Below, piece after piece: positions 8,312-19,794 of a stretch of DNA of 64,000 bases. Both the position numbers and the translations under genes were made by a program. Source of the DNA: Hyphomonadaceae bacterium JAD_PAG50586_4 (GTDB lineage Bacteria; Pseudomonadota; Alphaproteobacteria; Caulobacterales; Aquidulcibacteraceae); NCBI GenBank assembly GCA_023242925.1, contig CP096134.1, positions 2,375,501 through 2,439,500 of the forward strand, given 5' to 3'. Within the stretch, counting starts at the first letter, position 1; each line of letters opens with the position of its first letter. The notes beneath the pieces were generated by a model. The model saw only the letters and a program-made list of their open reading frames with translations, was not told where the DNA came from and did not search any database.

Positions 8312-9573
8312 ATGAACGCGCCAGCGAAGCCTCCGCGCGCGGATGTCGAGATCCTCACCCTCGGCTGCCGCCTCAATGCTTACGAGAGCGAGGCCATGCG
8401 CGCGCTCGCGGGTGAGGCCGCGTTGTCGAACGCGGTGATCGTCAACACCTGCGCGGTCACCGGCGAAGCCGTACGCCAAGCGCGCCAAGCCATTCGCCGT
8501 GCTCGCCGCGAACGGCCGGACGCGGAAATCATCGTCACCGGCTGCGCCGCGCAAATCGATCCGCAAAGCTTTGCGGCAATGCCGGAAGTCAGCCGCGTGC
8601 TCGGCAACGCCGAAAAGATGCGCGCCGACAGCTTCACCGGCGCACACGAGCGCGTCGCCGTCGCCGACATCATGGCTGTGCGCGAAACCGCGTCGCATCT
8701 GATCGACGGCTTCGTCGAGCGCACGCGCGCTTACGTCCAGGTGCAGAACGGGTGCGACCATCGCTGTACGTTTTGCATCATCCCTTACGGTCGCGGAAAC
8801 TCACGCTCAGCGCCCGCGGGCGAAGTGGTCGAGCAAATCCGTCGCCTCGCCGCCAACGGCGCGCCGGAAGTCGTGCTCACGGGCGTCGATCTCACCTCGT
8901 GGGGCGCGGACCTGCCGGGCCAACCCAATCTTGGCTCGCTCGTGGCGCGCATCTTGAAGCTCGCGCCCGATCTGCCGATGCTGCGCCTCTCCTCGCTCGA
9001 CGCGATCGAGATGGATGATCAATTGTTCGAATTGGTCACGCAGCACGAACGTGTCGCACCGTATCTGCATCTGTCGCTGCAGCACGGCGATGATCTGATC
9101 TTGAAGCGCATGAAGCGGCGTCACTCACGATCGCAATCGATCGAGCTCGCGGAGCGCTTGAAGGCCGCGCGTCCACAGATCGCGCTCGGCGCCGATTTCA
9201 TCGCCGGCTTCCCGACCGAAACAGAAGCGCATTTCGCGAACACGCTTTCGCTGATCGACGCATGCGATTTGGCTTTTGTGCACGCCTTCCCCTTCAGCCC
9301 GCGCGAAGGCGCCCCGCCGCGCGCATGCCGCAGCTTGACCGTGCGCTGATCAAGGAACGTGCGGCGCGTCTGCGCGATGCTGGCGCGGCCGCACTCACGC
9401 GCCATCTTGGTCAATGGGTTGGTCGCGAAGCCGACGGCCTGGTCGAGCGCGATGGCTTTGCCCGTCTGCCCGATTTCACTGCCGTGCGCTTCGAAGGCGC
9501 CAGCGGACAAGCATTTCAGCGCCTGCGCTTCAGCGCCCATGACGGCGCGCATCTGATTGGCGTCGCCGCATGA
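8312..9573 (+). CDS. mtaB: tRNA t6A37 methylthiotransferase MtaB (frame break near 9315)
   Basis: A radical-SAM enzyme that converts t6A37 to ms2t6A37 in tRNAs reading ANN codons. The N-terminal cluster domain shows LGCRLN, NTCAVT and TGCAAQ cysteines; the radical-SAM CxxxCxxC is CDHRCTFC (about residue 150). A TRAM-like C-terminal part (LVERDGFARLPDF) is in a different frame. The first frame ends at 9349; the second, reached by one missing base in CCCCGCC at 9312-9318, continues RMPQLDRALIKERAARLRD to the stop at 9571-9573. Corrected length is about 420 residues, normal for the family. The stop overlaps the ftsY start (ATGA at 9570), which supports translational coupling and a functional full-length gene. 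Confidence 0.9.
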
Positions 9574-10538
9574 TTTGGGGTCTGTTCGACAAGAAAAAGA
9601 AGCAGGCCGAAAGCGCGCAGCCGGAAGAGCAAGCCAGGGGTTTGTTCGACGGCCTGCGTAAGTCCTCGAGCAAGCTCGCCGAGAGCTTCACCTCAGTCTT
9701 CACCAAGGAAAAGCTCGACCCCGCCGACATCGCGGAATTGGAAGACGCGCTCGTCACGTCCGACATGGGCGCGTCAGCTGCCGCGCGCATCGCCAGCGCG
9801 CTCGCCGATCAGCGCTTCAGCAAAGAGAACGGCGTTGAAGAAGCCCGCGTGGCGCTTGCGGCCGAAATCGCGCGCATTCTGAAGCCGCGCGAAGCCACGC
9901 TCGATCTCACCAATGGCCCCAAGCCACGCATTGTGCTGGTGATCGGCGTCAACGGCTCAGGCAAAACCACAACAATTGGCAAGCTCGCCAACAATCTCAC
10001 CAACGCAGGCGCGAAAGTTGTGATTGGCGCCGCCGACACGTTCCGCGCAGCGGCAATCGAACAGCTCAAGGTCTGGGCCGATCGCGCCGAAGCTTCGTTC
10101 GTCACCTCCACGCAAGGTGCGGACGCGGCAGGCGTCGCATTCGAAACGGTGAAGCGCGCGAAAGAAGAGAACGCCGACGTCGCGTTGATCGATACGGCGG
10201 GTCGCTTGCAAAACAAATCAGAGCTCATGGCCGAACTTGCGAAAATCGTGCGCGTGATCCGCAAGATCGATGAGGACGCGCCGCACGAAACCCTGCTAGT
10301 GCTGGACGCCACGGTTGGCCAGAACGCGCTCTCTCAGGTCGAGAGTTTCCGCTCTGTCACCGACATCACTGGCCTGGTGATGACCAAGCTCGACGGCACC
10401 GCCAAGGGCGGTGTGCTGGTCGCGCTCGCACAGCGCCACGCCATTCCGATCCATTTCATCGGTGTCGGCGAGAAAGCAAAAGATCTGCAGCCCTTCGACG
10501 CTGCAAGCTTCTCCCGCGCGCTCGTCGGCCTCGAATAA
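9570..10538 (+). CDS. ftsY: Signal recognition particle receptor FtsY
   Basis: FtsY is the membrane-associated SRP receptor GTPase, partner of Ffh encoded 5 kb upstream. The 322 residues are essentially an NG domain: P-loop GVNGSGKTTTIGKLA (about residue 129), DTAGRLQNKSELM, and TKLDGTAKGG near the C-terminus. The long acidic A domain of E. coli FtsY is absent; only about 25 basic/Glu-rich residues (WGLFDKKKKQAES) precede the N domain, as in many alphaproteobacteria. It overlaps mtaB by four bases. Confidence 0.97.
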   Translation: MIWGLFDKKKKQAESAQPEEQARGLFDGLRKSSSKLAESFTSVFTKEKLDPADIAELEDALVTSDMGASAAARIASALADQRFSKENGVEEARVALAAEIARILKPREATLDLTNGPKPRIVLVIGVNGSGKTTTIGKLANNLTNAGAKVVIGAADTFRAAAIEQLKVWADRAEASFVTSTQGADAAGVAFETVKRAKEENADVALIDTAGRLQNKSELMAELAKIVRVIRKIDEDAPHETLLVLDATVGQNALSQVESFRSVTDITGLVMTKLDGTAKGGVLVALAQRHAIPIHFIGVGEKAKDLQPFDAASFSRALVGLE

Positions 10539-10679
10539 TCACGCAACGCCCGAAACCGTCAGCACCGCCGCCAAGACCGGGCCGACGAGAACCAAGAGCG
10601 CCAATGCGATGTTTGCGTCGCGCAGCGCCGGCGGCAGCGTGTCCGGATCGACTTTGATTTGCTCATAAGGGTCGTGCAT
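10539..10679 (-). CDS. 46-residue single-span membrane protein
   Basis: A very short gene with good support: GGAGG lies seven bases before the ATG at 10679, and the stop immediately abuts the convergent ftsY stop. The product begins MHDPYEQIKVDPDTLPPAL, a soluble N-terminus, followed by one hydrophobic helix (IALALLVLVGPVLAAVLTV) and a few residues. No family is recognised. It may be a small inner-membrane accessory protein. The codon pattern and ribosome site argue that it is real. Confidence 0.6.
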   Translation of the reverse strand: MHDPYEQIKVDPDTLPPALRDANIALALLVLVGPVLAAVLTVSGVA

Positions 10680-10774
10680 TCTCGCCTCCATGCGGGTCTG
10701 CATGGGAGGTGGTGAGCGCCAGCCCGGGTTACCAACGACGCCTCGTCGCCCGACCTGTGAGCGAAATTCACATG

Positions 10775-11671
10775 CTACGGCGCCGTGCGCACCGGCAGCG
10801 GCACGTTGCAGACATTGATGCGGCCGGTGGGCTCCAAGAACCACGGATCGCGGCGCGTGCGGCGGCTTTCGGTCAGCGTGCGGAAGGTGGCGCTATCGGT
10901 GCGCAGCGTTTGCAGGTTCACGCGCTCGCTTTGCGGCGCCTCCGACGCCAAACGCACGGAGCGAATGATCGTGCGCTCCTCCGGTGTTTCGTAAAAACCC
11001 AACGCGCCAGTGCCGCGCGGCATAACCGAGAGCAGCTCGATCCCCTGCAGCACGCGGCCAACCAAAGTCACGTTGCGATCGAGGTGACGCGGCGCTTGGC
11101 CGATGACGACGTAGAGCTCCGCGCCACTGCCGCTGTCGGCGGTGTCGCCGCGCCCGGCGCCAACCATGCCGTAGCAATGCGCCAGCCATGTGCGTCCGTT
11201 TTGGCCCGCGACCGGGAAGCCGTCGGAAAATCCAACTTCGCGCGCGTAGGAATCTGGGTCTTGCAGGCGCGTGACCTCAACGCCGCTGCGCGGGCGATCG
11301 AATTCCGGCTGCAGTGAGCGTTGCGCCACCCCGTACGAGGTCGTGTCGCCTTCGTCGCGGCCCCATTGAACGACGTAATTGTCCTGAGAGCGCACAATCG
11401 GTGCGCCATCCCAATAATGCACACGCGCCAACGCGCGAATATTGGCGGCGTGATTGGGCGCGTATTCGGGCGCGAGTTCGATGATCACGCGGCCGGCAGG
11501 CAGATCCATGTAGATCGTATTCTCGGGATCGACGGGGCGCCAATCGGCGGCTGGCGATTGCTCGAGGATTTCGCCCATCGTGGGAACCGGCGTGGTCTGC
11601 GCTTCAGAACTCACTGGCGCACTCGCGCACGCCGCCACCAACAAAGCCGCCGTCAAAGCCTGCAGACGCAT
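10775..11671 (-). CDS. Cyclophilin-type peptidyl-prolyl isomerase, predicted lipoprotein
   Basis: The 298-residue product begins with a lipoprotein signal (LLVAAC, Cys15), so it is probably lipid-anchored in the periplasm. A cyclophilin-like domain follows: YMDLPAGRVIIELAPEYAPNH, an interrupted active-site region (PIVRSQDNYVVQWGRDEG), and RNVTLVGRVLQGIELLS near the end. Divergent cyclophilins of this type are common in Caulobacterales; catalytic proficiency is uncertain. It stands alone, divergent from yciB. Confidence 0.85.
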   Translation of the reverse strand: MRLQALTAALLVAACASAPVSSEAQTTPVPTMGEILEQSPAADWRPVDPENTIYMDLPAGRVIIELAPEYAPNHAANIRALARVHYWDGAPIVRSQDNYVVQWGRDEGDTTSYGVAQRSLQPEFDRPRSGVEVTRLQDPDSYAREVGFSDGFPVAGQNGRTWLAHCYGMVGAGRGDTADSGSGAELYVVIGQAPRHLDRNVTLVGRVLQGIELLSVMPRGTGALGFYETPEERTIIRSVRLASEAPQSERVNLQTLRTDSATFRTLTESRRTRRDPWFLEPTGRINVCNVPLPVRTAP

Positions 11672-11765
11672 GCGCCCCTCCCAACATTAGGGCCCGATCT
11701 GGGCAGGGAATGCGTTTCAGCGCAAGCACCTAGTCCGCCGGCCCCGGTTCAGCGTATCAGGGGGC

Positions 11766-12410
11766 ATGACCGAAGAATTGACCCCGCTGGCCACCGCCAA
11801 ACCGAAACACAAGGGCGGGCCAAACCAGCTGCTGATCGATCTCGGACCCGTCGCGATCTATGTGGTCGCCTTCAACATCCTGCAGCGCATCGAGGCGACC
11901 AAAGAGAACGCGGTCTACATCGCCACCGGCATATTCATCGCCGCGACATTGGCCGCGATCGCTTGGTGCAAAATCAAGCAAGGCCGCATTCCGCCTGTGC
12001 TGATCATCACAGGCGTCATCGTCACCGCGTTTGGCGGCCTGACCATCGCGCTACACGATCCCACCTTCATCCAGATCAAACCGACGTTCACGTATCTTTT
12101 TTACGTCGTCGCGGTCGTCGGCTCTCTTTTGATAAGGCAGAACGTGTGGAAGCTGCTCTTCGGCCACGCATTCAATTTGCCGGACAAGATTTGGACGATC
12201 CTGGCGCTGCGCTGGTCGGCGTTCTTTGCGTTTCAGGCCGTGCTCAACGAAGTGATCCGCAACACGCAGACGTTCGAGTTTTGGTTGAATTCACGACCTT
12301 TCGTTGTATTCCCGCTGACCATCCTGTTTGCCGTGCTCAACACGCCGATCGTGCTGAAGCACCATCGCGAGGATGAAGAGACGACTGCGGAAACCTCCAC
12401 GCCCGCCTAA
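11766..12410 (+). CDS. yciB: Inner membrane-spanning protein YciB (septation protein A family)
   Basis: A polytopic membrane protein of the YciB/IspZ family, implicated in envelope integrity and septation. Hydrophobic segments are visible from residue 25 on (LIDLGPVAIYVVAFNILQR, IATGIFIAATLAAIAW, VLIITGVIVTAFGGLTI). The family hallmarks DPTFIQIKPT and WTILALRWSAFFAFQAVLNE are present. Its 214 residues include a polar N-terminus slightly longer than E. coli YciB and an acidic tail. Confidence 0.93.
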   Translation: MTEELTPLATAKPKHKGGPNQLLIDLGPVAIYVVAFNILQRIEATKENAVYIATGIFIAATLAAIAWCKIKQGRIPPVLIITGVIVTAFGGLTIALHDPTFIQIKPTFTYLFYVVAVVGSLLIRQNVWKLLFGHAFNLPDKIWTILALRWSAFFAFQAVLNEVIRNTQTFEFWLNSRPFVVFPLTILFAVLNTPIVLKHHREDEETTAETSTPA

Positions 12411-12521
12411 TTCAGTCGAATTCGGGCTGATTTTCGCCCCAGACGCGAACTAAAAACGAACGCATGATTGATCGCGTTCTGCGCATCGCTAAGCTCCGCG
12501 ACGGTTTTGGGGCGCTTCAAC

Positions 12522-13106
12522 ATGGCTCGGTCGATGACGGACGGACCTGAGTCCGAGCCCTTCCGGCTCGCGACATCGGCGAGCCACTTGCTGCATCGCG
12601 CCGAGCAGCTTGCATCAGATCGCTTCACCCATCTCGTTGGCGACACGCTGACTTTACGCCAATTCGCCGTGCTCGCCGCCATCGCCGAAAGGCCAGGCTT
12701 GAGCCAAACCGACCTCGTCCGCGCCACCGGCATCGACCGATCGACTTTGGCGGATACCGTCTCGCGCATGGAAAAGCGCGGCTGGATTTCACGCACCACC
12801 GCCCCGCTCGACGCGCGGGCGCATGCGGTGCACTTGGCCACCTCAGGGACCGCCCTGCTCGCTTCCGCCACCCGACACGCGCGCGCAGCGGACGCCGCCA
12901 TTCTCGACCTTTTGCCCCGCACGAAGCGACGCACGTTCGTGAACATTCTCGCCAAGCTCGCCAAGCTTTCGGATGAAGCGGCGGCCAAGGCCGAACGCGA
13001 CGCGAAGCGTCAAGCCAAGCGCGCGGCAAAGGACGAGAAAAAGAAACAGGAAAAGCCGGCCAGCGAACCGCGCAAGCGCGAGGGCGCGCGCAAGCAGCGG
13101 ACCTAG
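12522..13106 (+). CDS. MarR-family transcriptional regulator with Lys-rich tail
   Basis: A winged-helix regulator: LTLRQFAVLAAIAERPGLSQ leads into the recognition helix region DLVRATGIDRSTLADTVSRM, then the wing (RGWISRTTAPLDARAHAVHL). The last 45 residues are Lys/Arg/Ala-rich (AKRQAKRAAKDEKKKQEKP) and predicted helical; this is not part of the MarR fold. The start is uncertain: ATG 12522 is chosen, ATG 12534 is as good, and TTG 12468 would add 18 unlikely residues. Ligand and targets are unknown. Its stop overlaps the convergent ccmG stop by four bases. Confidence 0.85.
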   Translation: MARSMTDGPESEPFRLATSASHLLHRAEQLASDRFTHLVGDTLTLRQFAVLAAIAERPGLSQTDLVRATGIDRSTLADTVSRMEKRGWISRTTAPLDARAHAVHLATSGTALLASATRHARAADAAILDLLPRTKRRTFVNILAKLAKLSDEAAAKAERDAKRQAKRAAKDEKKKQEKPASEPRKREGARKQRT

Positions 13107-13630
13107 CGCGCTTCGAGCGCCGGCAGGATCGTGCTCTCAACCACTTCAGGCGTCAGCGGTCCGCGATAGGCGGCGCGGATGGCGCCGTCAGGGCCGATCA
13201 CGAACGTCTCGGGCACGCCGGCAATGCCAAGCTCGATGCCGAAGCGTCCGTCTGGATCAAGGGCGACGACCCGGAACGGATCGCCAAGCTCGTGCAGAAA
13301 ACGCGCGGACGCTTCGGGCTGATCTTTGTAGGCCACGCCCACAATCTCAACGCCGCGCTCGCGCAACGCCATCAATTGCGGATGCTCGGCGCGACACGGC
13401 GTGCACCAGGACGCGAACATATTGATGACGTAGGCGCGGCCCGCCATTTCATCGCTGGTGAGCAATTCGCCGCCATCCAAGCGCGCGAGTGCGTAAGTTG
13501 GCGCCAAGCGCCCCGCCTCGCCCGTCGTGAACAATTCGCGCTCACCGCCGCCGCGCGTGAGCATCACCACGCCGACAGCCACCAGCATCACCAGCAAAGC
13601 CAACGGCGCAAAGGCGATGACGCGCTTCAT
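13103..13630 (-). CDS. ccmG: Cytochrome c biogenesis thiol reductase CcmG/DsbE
   Basis: A membrane-anchored periplasmic thioredoxin that reduces apocytochrome c or CcmH before heme attachment. An N-terminal anchor (residues 6-25) precedes a thioredoxin fold with active site WCTPC (NMFASWCTPCRAEHP), the DsbE-type GVAYKD segment and the cis-Pro region GVPETFVIGPDG. The 175-residue length fits. It is the last gene of ccmABCDG; its ATG overlaps the ccmD stop. The ccmE, ccmF and ccmH genes are not in the window. Confidence 0.95.
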   Translation of the reverse strand: MKRVIAFAPLALLVMLVAVGVVMLTRGGGERELFTTGEAGRLAPTYALARLDGGELLTSDEMAGRAYVINMFASWCTPCRAEHPQLMALRERGVEIVGVAYKDQPEASARFLHELGDPFRVVALDPDGRFGIELGIAGVPETFVIGPDGAIRAAYRGPLTPEVVESTILPALEAR

Positions 13631-13764
13631 GGCCTCTTCTCAAGCTTGCGCGCTTGCGCAGCCCAATGGCGCAGACGCACCACGACTGCGATCGTCAGCA
13701 CGCTGAAGGCGCCAACGCCCACGGCATAAGCCGGCCAAATATAAGCCCAACCGCCCTCGATCAT
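13627..13764 (-). CDS. ccmD: Heme exporter protein CcmD
   Basis: A 45-residue single-span protein too short for routine gene calls: MIEGGWAYIWPAYAVGVGAF, a hydrophobic helix, then a basic tail (RLRHWAAQARKLEKRP). This matches CcmD, which helps release holo-CcmE from the CcmABC complex. Its start overlaps the ccmC stop and its stop overlaps the ccmG start, each as ATGA, so translation is coupled across the operon. Confidence 0.9.
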   Translation of the reverse strand: MIEGGWAYIWPAYAVGVGAFSVLTIAVVVRLRHWAAQARKLEKRP

Positions 13765-14483
13765 AACTCAGCCCCTCGCAAGCGCGCAGCTTCCACGCGT
13801 CGGCGAAAGACGGCCGCGCGCATGTTCATCATCAGCAACGCCGCGAACAAGCAAAGCAAACCGCCCGCCATCGTGAAGAGCGGCCCCATCATGCTTGGGT
13901 GAATAGAAGAGCCGCCCGCGCGCATGATGCTCGCCGGCTGGTGCAAAGTACTCCACCAATCGACGGAGAATTTGATGATCGGCAAATTGACGAGACCGAC
14001 GAGGCATAAGATCGCGGCGAGGCGCGCGGCTTTCTCTTCGTCTTCGATTGCGCTCCAGAGCGCGATGTAGCCGAGGTAGATCACCAAGAGCGCCAGCATC
14101 GAGGTGAGCCGGCCATCCCATTCCCACCACGTGCCCCATGTCGGTGCGCCCCAGAATGAGCCGGTGATCAAGCAGACAGCGGCAAACGTCGCGCCGATCG
14201 GCGCGGCCGCGCGCGCAGCGACGTCAGCGAGCGCATGGCGCCAGACGAGGCCGACGAAGCTGGCGACGCCCATGAACGCGTAGACGCCCATCGACCACCA
14301 GGCCGAGGGCACGTGCAGATACATGATCCGCACCGTCTCGCCCTGCTGGTAGTCGGCGGGCGAATAGAACAGTCCCCACGGCACACCGATCGCCAGCAGC
14401 ACGAGTGCGGCGATCAAAAAGATCGGCGCGGCCCAGGCTGAGAACGCCATGAAGCGTGCGGGGTTGGCAAGGTAAGTCAGCAT
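13761..14483 (-). CDS. ccmC: Heme exporter/heme-handling protein CcmC
   Basis: CcmC presents heme to the chaperone CcmE in cytochrome c maturation. Six hydrophobic helices are visible in 240 residues. The tryptophan-rich heme-handling motif WGTWWEWDGRLTS (about residue 130) and the two periplasmic His-bearing loops (MYLHVPSAWWSMG; STLHQPASIM) are present. It lies 55 bases downstream of ccmB and is coupled to ccmD. Confidence 0.96.
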   Translation of the reverse strand: MLTYLANPARFMAFSAWAAPIFLIAALVLLAIGVPWGLFYSPADYQQGETVRIMYLHVPSAWWSMGVYAFMGVASFVGLVWRHALADVAARAAAPIGATFAAVCLITGSFWGAPTWGTWWEWDGRLTSMLALLVIYLGYIALWSAIEDEEKAARLAAILCLVGLVNLPIIKFSVDWWSTLHQPASIMRAGGSSIHPSMMGPLFTMAGGLLCLFAALLMMNMRAAVFRRRVEAARLRGAEL

Positions 14484-14487
14484 CCGG

Positions 14488-14508
14488 GTGTCAGGTATCA
14501 GGTGTCAG
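14488..14508. repeat. Triple 7-bp tandem repeat between ccmB and ccmC
   Basis: Three contiguous heptamers, GTGTCAG-GTATCAG-GTGTCAG, fill part of the 55-base ccmB-ccmC gap, the only real gap in this otherwise overlapping operon. No hairpin is formed. Its role is unknown; it could be a dispersed intergenic motif. Confidence 0.5.
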
Positions 14509-14538
14509 CGAGCAGAGACAGGCGGCAAACGGCATCAC

Positions 14539-15191
14539 TCACTCCGCCTGCAGCCGTAAAGCCGCCGCCGCCGCAATCGGCCCCAGCGCAATTGCGGCAA
14601 GTGCGAACCCGGCCAGCACGGAAAGGGCGGCCGTCACGTGTTCGCCGCCCGCCACCGCCGCGCCGAAGATGATAGGCGGCGCAAAGAACGGCAGCACAAT
14701 GAGCGCGATCAAAACCCCGCCCCGCTTGACACCGGCCGTAATCGCCGCACCGACGAGACCGATGCCGATGAAGGCGGCCATACCCAGCAGCAAGCTCAGC
14801 ACGATGGCTGGAACCAATTCCGGCGGCGCTTGCAGCGCGATGGCGGCAGGCGCGCTCGCCAGAGCCAGCGGCAGACCCACGCCGACCCAGAGTGCCGCCC
14901 CCTTCGCGAGCACGATCATTTCGAGCGGCGCGGGTGAAAGCAGCATGTGATCAAGCGAGCCGTCTTCGAGATCGGCTTGAAACAAACGCTCCAATGTGGC
15001 GAGCACGGCAAGCGCGGCCGCGATCCACACCAAAGGGGACCAGCGGCGGCGAGCAAATTGCGCTCCGGCCCCATCGCCAACGGCACCAGCATGGTGGCGC
15101 CCAGGAAGAAGCCAAGCGGCGCCAGCGCGCCGCCGCCACCGCCCCACATCAGCGCCAGATCGCGCCGGAACGTCGCCGCCAGCGCGCTCAT
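14539..15191 (-). CDS. ccmB: Heme exporter permease CcmB (frame break near 15036)
   Basis: The membrane subunit paired with the ATPase CcmA in the CcmABC complex. The N-terminal part (MSALAATFRRDLALMWGGGG, GFFLGATMLVPLAMGPE) and the remainder (LVWIAAALAVLATLERLF, DLEDGSLDHMLLSP) are in different frames. One base missing from the G run at 15035-15038 accounts for the break. The corrected product is about 217 residues with six hydrophobic segments, normal for CcmB. The ATG overlaps the ccmA stop. A sequencing error is likelier than inactivation because all operon neighbours are intact. Confidence 0.92.
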
Positions 15192-15805
15192 GCGCTCACC
15201 GTGAGCGTTTGGCTCGGCGTTGGCCCCAGCGCTTCGTGAACGGCTGCAAGCACAACGCCACCATCAACGCGATGCGCATCGATGATCGCCGCCAGCATCG
15301 CTTTGCCGTTGGCATCGAGCGCGGCGGCTGGTTCGTCCAGCAACCAGATCGGACGCGGCGCTAGCACAAGGCGCGACAAACTCAAGCGCCGGGCTTGGCC
15401 TTGGCTCAGCGTGCGCGCGGGACGCTCCAACAAGGCCGAGAGCCCAAGCTTGTGCGCCGCCACGCCCGCTTCGATCGCGCCGCCAAACAACCCTGACCAG
15501 TAACGCAGGTGCAAAGCAACGCTCACCGTCGGTTTCAAGCCGTTCTGATGGCCGACGAAATGTAGCGCGAGCGACGGCTCTTCCGCGTTCTCAAACACGA
15601 TCTGGCCGGCGCGCGGTTTCAGATAGCCAGCGAGCGTGCGCAGCAACGTCGTCTTGCCCGCGCCATTGCCGCCGCGAATTTCGACATAAGCGCCAGGCTC
15701 CGCCGCAAAGCTCAAGCCCTCGAAAAGAACGCGTCCGCCCCGCGCTACGGAAAGCGCGTCGACCCGAATTCTCGGCTTGTCTTGGAAAGGTCCGGACGCG
15801 CTCAT
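15188..15805 (-). CDS. ccmA: Heme exporter ATP-binding protein CcmA
   Basis: The ABC ATPase that powers release of holo-CcmE. It shows Walker A GGNGAGKTTLLRTLAG (about residue 45), a signature variant LSQGQARRLSLSRL and Walker B PIWLLDEPAAALD; length 205 residues. It is the first gene of the leftward ccmABCDG operon, 80 bases from the divergent DUF4349 lipoprotein, so the promoter should lie between 15806 and 15885. Confidence 0.95.
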   Translation of the reverse strand: MSASGPFQDKPRIRVDALSVARGGRVLFEGLSFAAEPGAYVEIRGGNGAGKTTLLRTLAGYLKPRAGQIVFENAEEPSLALHFVGHQNGLKPTVSVALHLRYWSGLFGGAIEAGVAAHKLGLSALLERPARTLSQGQARRLSLSRLVLAPRPIWLLDEPAAALDANGKAMLAAIIDAHRVDGGVVLAAVHEALGPTPSQTLTVSA

Positions 15806-15885
15806 AATGCCGCCCTGGTTCTAGGAAGGGTTGCGCCAATCGCCAAGGCGGGCCTTTGTGGTGCGGCGATAAGGGAGCAGCGACC

Positions 15886-16881
15886 ATGCGTCGTTTCGTG
15901 GCGGGACTGATCTTGGCCGGTGCGCTGGCCGCCTGCGGTCAAGGCGAACAGGCCCAATCGGGCGGGGACGCTGCAACCCAGGCCTATGGCGGCGTCGCCG
16001 ATATGGACATGGCCCAGGGCCGCGCGGAGATGGCGGCGGAGGAAGCCGCGCCCGCGCCTGGCGCGCCACCAGCGCCAACGGACGCACCACAAGCAAGCCA
16101 GCCCACGCAGCCAAGCCAGTCTGGCGGCCCCTCGCCGGTGCTCTATCTCGCCTATTCCTATGCTATGGGCCTAGAGATCCCGAGCCAGCGGCTCTCGGAC
16201 GTCATGGACGCGCACATCCAGGCCTGCACGGGAGCGGGCCCGCGGCTCTGCCAACTCGTCGGCTCCAACAAGAGCGGCGACCCGGAAAGCTTCATGCAGG
16301 GCTACGTGTCGCTGCGCGCCGAGCCGACCTGGCTCGCCACGTTCCGCAATGGCGTCGCCGCACAAGTCGATGAAGCCGGCGGGCGCGTTCAATCCTCGAC
16401 CACCAACACCGAAGACCTCACCCGCGCCATCGTCGACACCGAAGCGCGCCTGCGCGCGCAAACCGCGCTGCGCGATCGCTTGCAGGAATTGCTGCGCTCA
16501 AGACCCGGCCGCCTCGCCGATCTGCTTGAGGTCGAACGCGAATTGGCGCGGGTGCAAGGCGAAATCGATGCGGTGCAATCAAACCTCGCCGTGATGCGCA
16601 CGCGCGTGTCCATGTCCGAACTCAACATCAATTACCAATCAGCCCCGCGCCCTGTCGGCAGCGACACGTTTGAGCCCCTGCGCAATGCGTTCGCCAATTT
16701 CCTCGGCATCGTCGTCGCGGGCTTCGCCGCCATCATCACGATCATCGCGGGCTTGATCCCGTTCGCGATTGTCATCGTGCCGATCGTGTGGTTCGCACTG
16801 CGCTGGCGCCGGCGTCGCGGCGGGCGGTTTATCAACCGCACGCCGCCCGCAGCGCCGCCGGAGCCGCCCGCATCTGCGTAG
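15886..16881 (+). CDS. DUF4349 lipoprotein with C-terminal membrane span
   Basis: ATG 15886 follows AAGGGAG and begins a lipoprotein signal (LAGALAAC, Cys17); an upstream GTG at 15856 is less likely. A Pro/Ala/Gln-rich linker (residues 25-85) leads to the DUF4349 domain with a coiled-coil hairpin (DLLEVERELARVQGEIDAVQ) flanked by beta segments (VQSSTTNTEDLTRAIVDTEA; MSELNINYQ). One long hydrophobic segment (FANFLGIVVAGFAAIITII...) and a basic RWRRRRGGR tail end it. Function is unknown; DUF4349 proteins are envelope-associated. The same molecule having both a lipobox and a C-terminal span is noteworthy. Confidence 0.85.
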   Translation: MRRFVAGLILAGALAACGQGEQAQSGGDAATQAYGGVADMDMAQGRAEMAAEEAAPAPGAPPAPTDAPQASQPTQPSQSGGPSPVLYLAYSYAMGLEIPSQRLSDVMDAHIQACTGAGPRLCQLVGSNKSGDPESFMQGYVSLRAEPTWLATFRNGVAAQVDEAGGRVQSSTTNTEDLTRAIVDTEARLRAQTALRDRLQELLRSRPGRLADLLEVERELARVQGEIDAVQSNLAVMRTRVSMSELNINYQSAPRPVGSDTFEPLRNAFANFLGIVVAGFAAIITIIAGLIPFAIVIVPIVWFALRWRRRRGGRFINRTPPAAPPEPPASA

Positions 16882-17034
16882 TTGCGAGCCATTCGCAAAC
16901 ATAGACCAGAGCATCAATTGCGCGTTCACAAAACGGCGCTAAATAAGCCTTGCCGCGCGACCGGTCTGATTCCGAAATTGGGGCGCACCCCAACGCGCTT
17001 GCATCTCTGAAGCTCTCAAGCCGGATGCAGACCC

Positions 17035-19731
<2,697 letters not shown>

Positions 19732-19794
19732 TCGAAGCGCCTTCGGGCCGCTCCGTCACGCCGCTGTGACTAGAACCAAAGGGGCGGGCCGTTC

